64,000 nucleotides of DNA from Mycobacterium sp. GA-2829 (GTDB lineage: Bacteria > Actinomycetota > Actinomycetes > Mycobacteriales > Mycobacteriaceae): assembly GCF_001499965.1 (NCBI RefSeq), contig NZ_LQIT01000013.1:54201-118200 (forward strand). The letters are read 5' to 3'. Positions 19,528 through 28,165 of this stretch are shown one piece after another. The notes beneath the pieces are model-generated. The model worked only from the letters and a program-made list of their open reading frames with translations, was not told the origin of the DNA and ran no database searches. Within the stretch, counting starts at the first letter, position 1, and every line of letters begins with the position of its first letter. The position numbers were made by a program, and so were the translations under genes.

Positions 19528-22500
19528 GTGCAGTTTCGCTTGCTGGGACCGCTGCAGGTTGTGCATGCGGACTGCCCGGTCGACATCGGCCCGCCGAAGC
19601 AGCGCGCGGTGCTGGCCGTGCTGCTGCTCGCGGCCGGGCGGGTGGTGTCGGTCGACCGGCTGATCGACGCGGTCTGGGGTGACGACGCCCCGGGGAGCGC
19701 GACGGCCAGCCTGCAGGCCTACATCTCCAACCTGCGCCGCGCCCTGCGCGACGGCAGCCACGGCCATGTGGCGTCGCCGATCGTGCGGCAGCCGCCCGGC
19801 TACTACCTCGACGTCGAACCCGGTCAGCTCGACCTCGCGCTGTTTGCTGCCGCGTGCGCGAAGGCGGCGGCCGCCGTGGACGGCGGGGAGTGGGCCGACG
19901 CGCTCGCCGCGACCGACGAGGCGCTGGCCTGCTGGCGCGGACCGTTGCTGGCGGATATGGCCGACGAACCGTGGGTGGCCGACGAGGCGGCCAGGGCCGA
20001 TCAGCTGCGGTCGGACTGTCTCGACGCGCGGATCACCGCACTACTCGCGCTGGGCCGGGTGCCGCAGGCGTTGACGGCTGCGGCCGAATTGCGCTCGGCC
20101 GCACCGCTGGCCGACCGCGGGTGCTGGCTGCACATGCTCACGCTGTACCGGGCCGGCCGGGTGACCGACGCGCTCGACGTCTACACCCGCCACGCCACCC
20201 TGCTCGACGACGAACTCGGCGTGCAGCCCGGCCGCGAGGTGCGCGATCTGCAGACCGCGATGCTGCGGCAGGCACCCGAGTTGGCGGCCTGGCCCCGCTC
20301 CCCGGAGTGGACCGGCGCCGGTGAGGTGGCCACCCCCGCCGCACCCGCGTTCGAACCGGAGCCGCGGCCGGGGGTGCCGCGGCGCGGCGCCCTGATCGGG
20401 CGTGACCGCGAATTGTCGTTGGCCGCAGACGTGCTCGCCGATGTCGCGGCGGGCTCGTCGCGGTGGCTGGTGCTGTCGGGTCCGGCAGGGATCGGCAAGA
20501 CCCGGTTGGCCGAGGAGATCGCTGAGCGGGTGGTCGCCGACGGCGGCGACATGGTGTGGGTCAGCTGCCCCGACGAGCGCGGCACGCCGCCGTGGTGGCC
20601 GATGCGGCAGTTGGTGCGGGCGCTGGGCGCCGATCCCGACGAGGTGGGGAGGGTGCCGCAGGACACCGACCCGGACACCGTGAGATTCCGTGTCTACGAA
20701 CGCATTCAGACGCTGCTGGAGTCGAATCCGCGCACCCTCGCGGTGGTGATCGACGACGTGCAGTGGGCCGACACCACGTCGGCGGCGTGTCTGGCCTACA
20801 TCGCGGGCGCCCTGCGGGACCGGCCGGTGGCGATGATCCTGACCGTCCGCGACGGCGACCACAGCGCCGAGGTGTCCCGGCTGATGACCACCGTCGCCCG
20901 AGGCGTCCGTAACCGGCACGTGGCCGTCCCCGCGCTGTCCACCGAAGACGTTGTCGCACTGGCGAATCAGGTCGCCGACGATCCGGTGTCCGACGACGAG
21001 GCGGCGTTGCTGGCCCATCGCACCGGCGGCAACCCGTTCTTCGTGTCCGAATACGCGCGGCTGCCGAAGGCCGACCGGGTGGGCAGCGAGATCCCGGTCG
21101 CGGTGAAATCGGTGCTGGACCGCCGACTGGCGGGGCTCGAGCCCGACGTCGTACAGGTACTGCGCATCGCAGCGGTCATCGGCGACGCCCTGGACTCCGA
21201 CGCCGTGCCGGTCCTCGCGCGCGCGACCGGGATGGACGTCGACACCCTGGCCGACCACCTCGACGCCGCGGCCGACGAGCGGATCGTCATCGCCGCGCAC
21301 ACCGGCGACGGCTACACGTTCGCGCACGGACTGCTGCGCGACCATCTCATCGCCGGAATCCCGCCGCTGCGCCGGCAACGGCTGCACGCCAAGATCGCCG
21401 ACGTGCTCGACGGCAGTACCGCCGAGGGCGCGCTGACCCGCCGGGCCCAGCACCTCATCGCCGCACAACCGCTCGTCGACGCCGCCGCGGTGGTGCAGGC
21501 GTGCCGGCTGGCGGCCGAGGACGCCACCGCGCGGTGGAGTTCGGACATCGCGGCGGCGTGGTGGCAGGCCGCCCTGGACGCCTACGATCGGCTGCCCGCG
21601 GCGGCGCGGTCGGAGGAGGAGCGCGACGGGCTGACCGTGGCCCTGCTGGAGGCACATTCGCGCGCGGGCCGGGGCCGGCTGGTCCTCGAGACCGTCGCCG
21701 CACAGCTGCGAGATGCGGTGCGCACCGGGCGCGCCGCGACGACCGGGCGGTTGGCGAGCGCGCTGCTGCGGGCCAGCGGGGGCTGGCCGTGGTTGGCGCC
21801 CGGTCATGATCCGGGAGAACTACTTTCGCTGTTGGAGCGGGCCGCGGTACTGGCCGAGAGCGACCCGGCGGCCGGGGCGCGGGTGCGGGCGGCGCTGGCT
21901 GTCGGGCACTGCTACCACCCCGACGCGGGGGTCTCGGCCGGCCATCTGGAACGGGCCGCGAAGTTGGCCGCCGTCACCGGTGACCGCGACATCATCGCCG
22001 ACGTCCTGATGGGTCGGTTGATCACCTACTCCGGGGTGGCCGCCTACAGTCACCGGACGCTGGAGTGGGTCGACGAGCTCGATGAGTTGGGGCACAGCCG
22101 ATCCCGCGAGGACACCGTCATCGCGCACTCGGTGGCGACGATGGCCGCGGCGAACTTGACCGAGATCGGCCTGGTGGAAAAGCATCTGCGCGAGGGCATT
22201 TCGGGGAGCGAAGAGCTGCGGCTGCCGGTGCTGCGCGCACAGCTGCGCTGGATGGAGGCGGTGCTGGCGGTGTGGCGCGGGGACTTTGCCGAAGCCGAAC
22301 GCCACCACCGGATCGCGGCGGAGGTCCACGAGCAGACCGAACTGTACGAGGCGGGCAGCGGTCTGGTGGCCGCGGTGACGCTGATCCGCGAGAAGGGCGA
22401 ACCGGTCGCTCCGGGGTGGCCGGGCCTGCGCGCCGACACCGAGAGCGGGGGACAGGGGATGGTCGGCCTGGTGCACACCGCGCTGCTGACCGTCGAGTCC

Positions 22501-22965
22501 GGCGACGAGGCGCGCGCCCAGGCGGCCGTGCGACTGCAGGCGTGGGCGGTCAAAGCGCACCGCGAGCATGTGTGGACCACCCTCGGGCACACCACCTTGC
22601 TGGCCCACCTGGCGTGCGACTACGGGTTCGCCGAATACGCACCGACGCTGCTGGCCGAGTTGATCCCGTTCACCGACCGCATCGCGGTGATCGGGCAGGT
22701 CGGCGTGGTGGGTCCGGTGGCGCTGGCCACCGCGCGGCTGTACGCGCTGACCGGGGACGCCGAGCGCGCGCTGGCCGACCTCGCCGAGGCCGAGGCGATC
22801 GCCACCCGCACCGGCGCCGCGCCGACGCTGCTGCGGTGCCGTCTGCTGCGGTGCGAACTGGCCACGGATGGGCCGGAGCGGGCGGCGATGGCCCGCGCGG
22901 TCGCCGCGGACGCCGAGGCGTTGGGCATGCGCGGTGTCGCCGACCTGGCCCGCAAGCTCACCTGA
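19528..22965 (+). CDS. SARP-type transcriptional regulator with AAA/NB-ARC and TPR region
   Basis: A 1145-aa regulator from GTG 19528. The N-terminal OmpR-like winged helix (FRLLGPLQV...DRLIDAVWGDDAP...LQAYISNLRRALR) lies in residues 1-95. A BTAD domain follows to about 245, ending VYTRHATLLDDELGVQPG. The AAA module has Walker A GPAGIGKTRLAEEI near 318-331 and the Walker B-like VVIDDVQWAD. The rest is helical, TPR-like. This is the AfsR-like large SARP architecture, usually an activator of an adjacent cluster. A dyad of 11-bp-spaced repeats lies just after its stop and before the FAD oxidoreductase gene, its likely target. Confidence 0.88.
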   Translation: MQFRLLGPLQVVHADCPVDIGPPKQRAVLAVLLLAAGRVVSVDRLIDAVWGDDAPGSATASLQAYISNLRRALRDGSHGHVASPIVRQPPGYYLDVEPGQLDLALFAAACAKAAAAVDGGEWADALAATDEALACWRGPLLADMADEPWVADEAARADQLRSDCLDARITALLALGRVPQALTAAAELRSAAPLADRGCWLHMLTLYRAGRVTDALDVYTRHATLLDDELGVQPGREVRDLQTAMLRQAPELAAWPRSPEWTGAGEVATPAAPAFEPEPRPGVPRRGALIGRDRELSLAADVLADVAAGSSRWLVLSGPAGIGKTRLAEEIAERVVADGGDMVWVSCPDERGTPPWWPMRQLVRALGADPDEVGRVPQDTDPDTVRFRVYERIQTLLESNPRTLAVVIDDVQWADTTSAACLAYIAGALRDRPVAMILTVRDGDHSAEVSRLMTTVARGVRNRHVAVPALSTEDVVALANQVADDPVSDDEAALLAHRTGGNPFFVSEYARLPKADRVGSEIPVAVKSVLDRRLAGLEPDVVQVLRIAAVIGDALDSDAVPVLARATGMDVDTLADHLDAAADERIVIAAHTGDGYTFAHGLLRDHLIAGIPPLRRQRLHAKIADVLDGSTAEGALTRRAQHLIAAQPLVDAAAVVQACRLAAEDATARWSSDIAAAWWQAALDAYDRLPAAARSEEERDGLTVALLEAHSRAGRGRLVLETVAAQLRDAVRTGRAATTGRLASALLRASGGWPWLAPGHDPGELLSLLERAAVLAESDPAAGARVRAALAVGHCYHPDAGVSAGHLERAAKLAAVTGDRDIIADVLMGRLITYSGVAAYSHRTLEWVDELDELGHSRSREDTVIAHSVATMAAANLTEIGLVEKHLREGISGSEELRLPVLRAQLRWMEAVLAVWRGDFAEAERHHRIAAEVHEQTELYEAGSGLVAAVTLIREKGEPVAPGWPGLRADTESGGQGMVGLVHTALLTVESGDEARAQAAVRLQAWAVKAHREHVWTTLGHTTLLAHLACDYGFAEYAPTLLAELIPFTDRIAVIGQVGVVGPVALATARLYALTGDAERALADLAEAEAIATRTGAAPTLLRCRLLRCELATDGPERAAMARAVAADAEALGMRGVADLARKLT

Positions 22966-22971
22966 GCGGGG

Positions 22972-23011
22972 CTTGGAGCCCCCTTGGCCAGCGCACCAAG
23001 CCGACGCCAAG
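22972..23011 (+). promoter_or_regulatory. Candidate SARP operator: paired 11-bp-spaced repeats in dyad
   Basis: Two CTTGG repeats start at 22972 and 22983 (11 apart). Two CCAAG repeats start at 22996 and 23007 (again 11 apart) and are the exact inverse. SARP/OmpR-type regulators commonly bind direct repeats spaced by about one helical turn. The site is the only sequence of note between the regulator stop and the next gene's ribosome-binding site. Confidence 0.6.
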
Positions 23012-23066
23012 CGCGGTGCCGCACGCTGTGGCCCGACATCACGCACAGCGTTGTGAAAGGACTTCG

Positions 23067-24455
23067 ATGACTCTGACCGACGTCGCCCGCGACGAGCTGG
23101 CCGACCCCGTGGCCGACATCCGCGACCACGTCGCCGCACCGGTGGCCCTGCCGGGGGAGGCCGGCTACGAGCGGTGCACCCCGTGGAACGTCGCCGCCGC
23201 GGTGCGCCCCGCCGCGGTGGTGCTGGCCACCTCGACCCCCGACGTCGCCGCGACGGTCCGGTTCGCCGCGGCCCGTGGGCTGCGGGTGGCCGTGCAGTCC
23301 ACCGGGCACGGCGCGATCGGGGTGGACGGGGACACGGTCCTGATCGTCACGTCGGGCATGACGGCGTGCGCGGTGGACGCGATGAACCGTCGCGCGCGGG
23401 TCGGCGCCGGGGTGCGGTGGCAGCAGGTACTCGACGCCGCCTGCCCGTATGGCCTGGCGCCGGTGCTCGGATCGGCCCCCGGTGTCGGGGTGGTGGGATT
23501 CCTGACCGGTGGCGGGATCGGGCCGCTGGTGCGGACGGTCGGCGCCGGATCGGACTATGTGCGGGCGTTCGAATTGGTCACCGGCACAGGGGAAGTGCTG
23601 CGGGTGACGCCCGAGGAGCACGCCGATCTGTTCTGGGGTCTGCGCGGGGGGAAGGCGACGCTGGGCATCGTCACGTCGGTGGAGTTCGACCTGCTGCCGA
23701 TTCCCGAGTTCTACGGCGGGGCAGTGTTTTTCGATGGCGCTGACGCGGCGGCGGTGCTGCGGGCGTGGGCGGAGTGGTGCGGTGGGTTGCCGGAGACGGT
23801 GAACACCTCCGTTGCACTGCAACAGCTTCCGCCGCTGCCGGGCGTGCCCGAGCCGCTGGCGGGCCGGTTGACGGTGGCGGTGCGTTACGCCGCGGTCGGT
23901 GATTTCGCCGAGGCCGAGCGGATCCTGGCGCCGATGCGGGCGGTCGCGCCGGCGGTGATGGACACGGTCGGGGTGCTGCCGTATGCGGCGATCGGGGCGG
24001 TGCATGCCGATCCGGTCGACCCGATGCCGGTGTACGAGGACCACTCGCTGCTGCACAGTTTCGATCCGGCGGCCGCCGAGGCGCTGGTGGGCGTCGCGGG
24101 GCCGGGTTCGGAGTCGGTGCAGGTGATTGTGGAGGTGCGCCACCTCGGGGGTGCGTTGGCGCGGGAGCCGCAGCATCGCAGTGCGCTGTGCCACCGGGAT
24201 GCGGCGTTCGCGCTGACGACGATCGGGGCGCTGGTGCCGGAGATCGCCGAGGTGGTGCCGGCGCATGCCGCGGCGGTGATGCGAACGCTGGCGCCGTGGT
24301 CGACCGGTGGGCAGCTGCCGAACTTCGCGCCGTCGACGGATCCGGGCCGGGCGGCGCGGGTGTACACCGAGGACGTCAGGCACTGGCTGGCGGCGTTGGC
24401 GGAGCGGTACGACCCGGCGGGGGTGTTCCGCACGGGCCAGGTGGTCCGCACCTGA
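23067..24455 (+). CDS. FAD-binding oxidoreductase (berberine-bridge-like)
   Basis: A 462-aa protein from ATG 23067 with GAAAGG 6 bases upstream. The N-terminal PCMH-type FAD domain is visible: AVVLATSTPDVAATVRFAAARG, VQSTGHGAIGVDGD, FLTGGGIGPLVRTVGAGSDYVRAFELVTG and LFWGLRGGKATLGIVTSVEF. The C-terminus has the BBE-type NFAPS...YDPAGVFRTGQVV. Such enzymes oxidise alcohols, sugars or specialised metabolites with FAD; the substrate here is unknown. It is probably under control of the upstream SARP. Confidence 0.86.
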   Translation: MTLTDVARDELADPVADIRDHVAAPVALPGEAGYERCTPWNVAAAVRPAAVVLATSTPDVAATVRFAAARGLRVAVQSTGHGAIGVDGDTVLIVTSGMTACAVDAMNRRARVGAGVRWQQVLDAACPYGLAPVLGSAPGVGVVGFLTGGGIGPLVRTVGAGSDYVRAFELVTGTGEVLRVTPEEHADLFWGLRGGKATLGIVTSVEFDLLPIPEFYGGAVFFDGADAAAVLRAWAEWCGGLPETVNTSVALQQLPPLPGVPEPLAGRLTVAVRYAAVGDFAEAERILAPMRAVAPAVMDTVGVLPYAAIGAVHADPVDPMPVYEDHSLLHSFDPAAAEALVGVAGPGSESVQVIVEVRHLGGALAREPQHRSALCHRDAAFALTTIGALVPEIAEVVPAHAAAVMRTLAPWSTGGQLPNFAPSTDPGRAARVYTEDVRHWLAALAERYDPAGVFRTGQVVRT

Positions 24456-24466
24456 TTTCGCCGTCG

Positions 24467-24508
24467 GCGAACGTGCGCGTTCTGCGACCTGCGTCTGCGC
24501 ACGTTCGC
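24467..24508. repeat. Perfect 12-bp inverted repeat
   Basis: GCGAACGTGCGC (24467-24478) is inverted as GCGCACGTTCGC (24497-24508), with an 18-base loop. It follows the oxidoreductase stop by 11 bases. It may be a terminator without a T-run or an intergenic repeat. Confidence 0.6.
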
Positions 24509-24589
24509 GGTCGGGTGAGGCGCTCAAAGTGCTGGTAGACGCCCGATTTGGAATACCGAGGCGTGCTTGGGTAACCTCATGTTCACCAA

Positions 24590-24666
24590 CGCGGGGTGGA
24601 GCAGCTCGGTAGCTCGCTGGGCTCATAACCCAGAGGTCGCAGGTTCGAATCCTGTCCCCGCTACCA
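24590..24666 (+). tRNA. Initiator tRNA-fMet (CAT)
   Basis: A 77-nt cloverleaf including encoded CCA. The anticodon is CAT at 24624-24626, flanked by the GGG/CCC pairs typical of initiators (24619-24621 and 24629-24631). The first acceptor position is C opposite T, i.e. unpaired, another initiator hallmark. The T-arm is CAGG-TTCGAAT-CCTG. It serves as the integration site for the downstream element, and its 3' part is repeated at 38.43 kb. Confidence 0.93.
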
Positions 24667-24669
24667 GGT

Positions 24670-24705
24670 AAAACGGCCCCCGGAGACCACTCCGGGGGCC
24701 GTTTT
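24670..24705 (+). terminator. tRNA terminator hairpin
   Basis: AAAACGGCCCCCGGAG (24670-24685) pairs perfectly over 16 bases with CTCCGGGGGCCGTTTT (24690-24705) across a 4-base loop, and ends in a T-run. A variant copy lies at 38476-38511. Confidence 0.9.
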
Positions 24706-24714
24706 CATGCCCGA

Positions 24715-24773
24715 TGGGAACACTTTTGGGAACATTCCCAACGCAAAGACCTTGATGGGAACGGATTGGGAAC
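24715..24773 (+). repeat. Four TGGGAAC repeats, candidate integrase arm sites
   Basis: TGGGAAC occurs at 24715, 24727, 24756 and 24767, in two pairs spaced 11-12 bases. The same heptamer occurs twice near the other end (38303 and 38315, spaced 12). Paired repeats on both flanks of the core resemble arm-type integrase sites; this is inference. Confidence 0.5.
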
Positions 24774-25530
24774 GCGCGAGGGTTAGCGGTTGCCGGCCGG
24801 CGAAAAGCACTGGGTCGGCCGCGGTAGCTTCCGCGCGGACGCAGTTGTCTTCTGACCACTAAGCGCTGGTTGGTGGATTCCAGTTTTGGCTGGCGTTCCT
24901 CCAGTTGCTTCTGGTTTGCGTCGGCGCTTGCGGTCGCGCACACTGCGAGAACCGGTCACTAGTCAGGAGCGCCGCCAGTTCGCCAATAGGGTGCGGCGTC
25001 GACAACGCTCGAACGCCCCGAGCTGGTGGAGACATCCGTGTCGCGGCGAACCACCGACAAGGGTCTCGCAGTCGTGCCTGACTGTTTTCACGGCGCGCCG
25101 CCGCTCTCGGTGAACGTGCGGACGCGCTCGACCGGTGCGTACACGCGGTAAAGCCCGTTGGCAAGCGGTCGCGCGCCGTGGGATTACCCCGGCTGATTCA
25201 AGTCGAGCCAGCACAGCCATGAGCGGCGGGTGTCAGTTCGGGACTAATGAGCCAGACGTGCAATTGCGTGCCATATTTGACTGGAGATGCCGACATGAAC
25301 CACCTTTTGCTGTTCAGCGAAATACGATGGCCCTAGAACCTTAGGCAAAGGGTGCGCAGCACTTCGATGACCAGATCATACGTTACATTCTGGACACCCA
25401 TAGCACGACATTCTGGACACCCATAGCACGACGGCAGCGCAGGTCAATCCGCCGTCATTTGCACTTCTGAGAGTTAGCAAGGTTCGCCGGGGCGATGCTG
25501 CAGGTTAAAAGTCGGCGGTCAACCGAAGCG
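24774..25530. other. Left end of element, no convincing gene
   Basis: About 750 bases without a convincing coding region. Short frames on both strands lack ribosome-binding sites and recognisable motifs. The only clear structure is the 23-bp tandem repeat at 25385-25430. Confidence 0.6.
25385..25430. repeat. Two tandem copies of a 23-bp unit
   Basis: A 23-base unit beginning ACATTCTGGACACCC is repeated exactly, 25385-25407 and 25408-25430, with no spacer. Confidence 0.95.
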
Positions 25531-25773
25531 TTAAGCGAGCTTGCCTCCGACGAGGCCGAAGATGGCTCCAAAACCGGCTTTGCTGAGGTTCGAACAGCTC
25601 GCGATAACATCTTTGGTTGCATCGTTCGGATTATCGACGAACAGCGCTAGAGCAACGTTGACTCCGAGAAGCGCGATGGTCAGCGAGACGATGACTAGGA
25701 ACACCAATTTGAAAAATGGCGAGACGGGGGTAACCCGCGGAAGCGCGTCTCCCGACGGAGGAGGCGCCGTCAC
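25531..25773 (-). CDS. Small membrane protein of unknown function
   Basis: An 80-aa protein from GTG 25773. One strong hydrophobic segment (FFKLVFLVIVSLTIALLGVNVALALFV, residues about 19-45) is followed by a small C-terminal part (SCSNLSKAGFGAIFGLVGGKLA) with a second weakly hydrophobic stretch. Its start overlaps the stop of the upstream 105-aa gene by four bases (GTGA), so the two are co-translated. I recognise no family. Confidence 0.62.
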   Translation of the reverse strand: MTAPPPSGDALPRVTPVSPFFKLVFLVIVSLTIALLGVNVALALFVDNPNDATKDVIASCSNLSKAGFGAIFGLVGGKLA

Positions 25774-26087
25774 TTAATGCCTCCCTTCGGATCTCCGTCG
25801 TCTTTGCGATGGGGGGTGGGGTTAGAGTTCGTTCCCTCGTTGCCATCTTCAGTCTTTGCCGACGCAAGATAGCCAAGTATCCATGCATTGAGCTGGTCAC
25901 GGTCGAGTTTTGGGTCGACGACGATCTCTTCTACAGAATCTCCCTTAGCGTTCTGCAGTAGGACCGACGTTTTTCTCGGCCTTGAGAAGATCGCGCGAAT
26001 CAACTTGCGAACGGAATCGCTCGCCACCAAGGCAACGACCGCGCCTAGAGCAGCAATCCCGAACTGAATGAGTTCCGAATTCCACAC
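25770..26087 (-). CDS. Small membrane-anchored protein of unknown function
   Basis: A 105-aa protein from GTG 26087, with GAGGGGA about 10 bases upstream. The N-terminal hydrophobic segment is LIQFGIAALGAVVALVASD. A soluble domain follows (SVLLQNAKGDSVEEIVVDP) and then a polar, charged tail ending HRKDDGDPKGGIK. It is coupled to the 80-aa membrane protein downstream. It could be a small component associated with an effector system; that is a guess from size and context. Confidence 0.6.
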   Translation of the reverse strand: MWNSELIQFGIAALGAVVALVASDSVRKLIRAIFSRPRKTSVLLQNAKGDSVEEIVVDPKLDRDQLNAWILGYLASAKTEDGNEGTNSNPTPHRKDDGDPKGGIK

Positions 26088-26376
26088 CTGAATGGTCCCC
26101 TCTCGACCGCCAATGGCGGAGCGCGTCGCCGCTGCTGAGGATAACCCCGGTCAGGCGTGTTGAGGTCCCAGTTGGGCCCACATCCTTGCATGCGCATCAG
26201 CATCGCGGGCGCAAGAGAGTTGAGGTTAATGGAACCGCAGCCTTGGCGCTTCAACTGGAGAATAACCGCCAATAGCCACAACAACTAGAGATCAGCGCGA
26301 CGTAGGTTCGCCGCAGCAAAGGCACCGGCAAGCACGCAACTAGAGCACGATACGCGGTGGACCAGGCACTCCCGAA
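26088..26376. other. Intergenic, nothing recognised
   Basis: Between the small membrane protein pair and the DUF4062 reading frame. No supported gene; it probably contains the promoter for the minus-strand pair. Confidence 0.5.
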
Positions 26377-26583
26377 TCAGGTTGCCTTCTTGGTGGCGTT
26401 CCTCGGGGACGCTTTCTTGGCTGCCTTCTCGACGGCTTTCTGGGTTGGCGCTGGCGTGTCTGAGGACGATTCGTCAGCGTTCTCGTCCTTCGTGACCGCT
26501 TTTAGGGCTGCCAGTTTCTCCCGGCCAAGAGGTGTCAGGCGGAGGTACCGGTTTGTGTCGCTCGGAACGCGCTTCTTCGTGCC
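26377..26583 (-). pseudogene. C-terminal tail of the DUF4062 protein beyond an in-frame amber stop
   Basis: Reading through the TAG at 26584-26586, the same frame stays open for 68 codons to TGA at 26377-26379. It encodes GTKKRVPSDTNRYLRLTPLG, then REKLAALKAV, then a Lys/Ala/Pro-rich tail (AVEKAAKKASPRNATKKAT). The sequence before the stop (VHFRTLGIVE) plus this part reads like a winged-helix end with an RYLRLTPLG strand, followed by a basic tail. So the stop looks like a point nonsense mutation or a readthrough site rather than the natural end. Confidence 0.65.
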
Positions 26584-27513
26584 CTACTCGACGATGCCAA
26601 GCGTTCTGAAGTGAACGAGGACCGTTTCAAAGTCCTTCTGCTGACACTGAATCTGTCGGTTGGTTACACCTCTGACCGCTCGGCGGTCCTTCTCACTCAT
26701 CTTGCTCTGGAAGAGGCAAACCTCGAATCTCTCCTCTATCTCTTGTTCAGTCGCTTCATCGAACATGGCCGGGCCGATAGCGGCCAGCACGTCATTCCAT
26801 GTGGTCTCCGGCCAGATCCACATATCTGAATCGTCATTCCAAGCTTTGGAGTACACCCGTATCGGGAAGCCAACCAGGTCCTCGCCCTGCGCGAGTTTGG
26901 TCGGGTCCATCGCGTGAGTTTTCTCGGCCACAAGAGTCTGTGACTTCTCCCGCGCTTCGGCCAGCTGGGCTCGCAGCGTCAGGATTTCTTTCTCGGCGTC
27001 CTGGCTAAGCACGGTGTCGCCGCGTACCCACCCGACGGCTGGCTGCAAGTCCATAAGGTTCATCAAACTGACTGCGACTTGGCCGCCGAGCTCAGCTGCA
27101 CTAGTGAAATATTTGACTGGCAACCCCTCCACCTTTTCTCGGAAGGCCGTCAGCTTCTTTCGGGCGTCGTCGTTCTGATCAGTCTTCAAAGCCGGTAACG
27201 TCTCAGGCTCTCTATGCAAGAAGCCGAGCACTGGAGTGCCAGTACTCACGGCGTAGTCGTACTCGCGCTCGGTGAAACTTATGCCCGAAACCTCGTCCAT
27301 TTCACCGTATCGACCTCCTACCACGACAACGTAATAGTCGCTCTCATCGATGACTCGCTCTATGAGCTTCCACTGGTCCTCGTTCGCGGCTGGGAACATT
27401 TCCATGCCGGCTGGGAAGTGGTTCAGGTTGAGGATCATCTGTATGACCGTCGCGCGCTCTTCCGTGAGGTCTTTATACGTCGAACTTACGAACACCTGAT
27501 ACCGCTTCTTCAC
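26584..27513 (-). CDS. DUF4062-domain protein (truncated by amber codon)
   Basis: A 309-aa protein from GTG 27513. The N-terminal 100 residues are a DUF4062 domain: KRYQVFVSSTYKDLTEERA, MEMFPAANEDQWKLI, DYYVVVVGGRYGEMD and GISFTEREYDYAV. DUF4062 has a TIR/SEFIR-like fold and often occurs as an N-terminal module in STAND-type or other bacterial conflict proteins. A coiled-coil stretch follows (LRAQLAEAREKSQTLVAEKTH), then a C-terminal domain containing WIWPETTWNDVLAAIGPAM. Low GC relative to the flanks suggests recent acquisition. Ends at TAG; see the 26377-26583 entry for the continuation. Confidence 0.82.
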   Translation of the reverse strand: MKKRYQVFVSSTYKDLTEERATVIQMILNLNHFPAGMEMFPAANEDQWKLIERVIDESDYYVVVVGGRYGEMDEVSGISFTEREYDYAVSTGTPVLGFLHREPETLPALKTDQNDDARKKLTAFREKVEGLPVKYFTSAAELGGQVAVSLMNLMDLQPAVGWVRGDTVLSQDAEKEILTLRAQLAEAREKSQTLVAEKTHAMDPTKLAQGEDLVGFPIRVYSKAWNDDSDMWIWPETTWNDVLAAIGPAMFDEATEQEIEERFEVCLFQSKMSEKDRRAVRGVTNRQIQCQQKDFETVLVHFRTLGIVE

Positions 27514-27525
27514 ACAATGACCCTA

Positions 27526-27780
27526 TTAGCGGTCGTACGATACTTCTCGCCGTGTCGTTGGGCGTGTCTCTCGATATCTGTGCGACCGAGGGAGCTTCGA
27601 GAAGGTGGCGTCAGTGCCCTTGCTGCCGACGAGGACCCCTTCGAGCAGCTCCGCGTCGGCGCCCGAGATGCGAGGCTGGAAGAGATCGTGCTCGGAAGCG
27701 AACTGGGCAGCCGGCTGTGCACGGACTGCATTGGAGATGGCTGCACGTCATCGCGTCGGCCTCATCGCGCACACTATTAA
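27526..27780 (-). pseudogene. Decayed gene remnant
   Basis: An open minus-strand segment reads AAISNAVRAQPAAQFASEHD and continues LFQPRISGADAELLEGVLVG before ending at TAA 27526-27528. Upstream the sense shifts frame after VRDEADAMT. It looks protein-like but has no start or ribosome-binding site. A related short motif (ALGVLVGSDRATLAYDA) occurs at about 28030-28100, so the region may hold two decayed copies of one small gene. Family unknown. Confidence 0.3.
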
Positions 27781-28165
27781 GACGCCGCTTCGTCGGTGCA
27801 GCCCTGGCGCCGATCTCCGGACTTCCCGTTGGGGTGATGGCCTTTTCGATTCCGAGACAGCTGGACTCATCTAAGGGAGCGCTTGCTCGACTCAGTAGTT
27901 CGCGATGAGCGACGGCGACAGGTTGTGGCGACTATCTCAGGCTGGCTGCCAGCATCAGTGGAAGCCAGGATCCTTCGACGCGCGAAGCTCTCATTGAGCC
28001 CGTCAGTTGTTGCATCCCGTGTTGCGTCATAGGCGAGCGTTGCCCGATCGCTGCCGACGAGAACCCCCAATGCGGCGTCGTATGAAGTTAACCCGCGCAA
28101 CTGGTAATGGAGACGTGCTCGCTAGTTGATGTCTTCGGTGCTCCTGACGGGCAAACCGCCGCGGG
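27781..28165. other. No supported gene; degenerate region
   Basis: Only short frames without ribosome-binding sites. The minus-strand frame at 27867-28100 (MRGLTSYDAALGVLVGSDRA) shares a motif with the remnant at 27526-27780. Confidence 0.4.

Noticed and set aside
22620..24626. 668-aa minus-strand frame covering the FAD oxidoreductase
   Set aside because: The opposite strand has a complete oxidoreductase with FAD motifs; this frame is rich in His/Arg and has no motif.
25385..25430. Possible CRISPR array
   Set aside because: Only two copies with no spacer; no cas genes nearby.
27510..27746. 78-aa minus-strand frame MQPSPMQSVHSR
   Set aside because: Ser-rich, no ribosome-binding site, and another frame gives a more protein-like segment.
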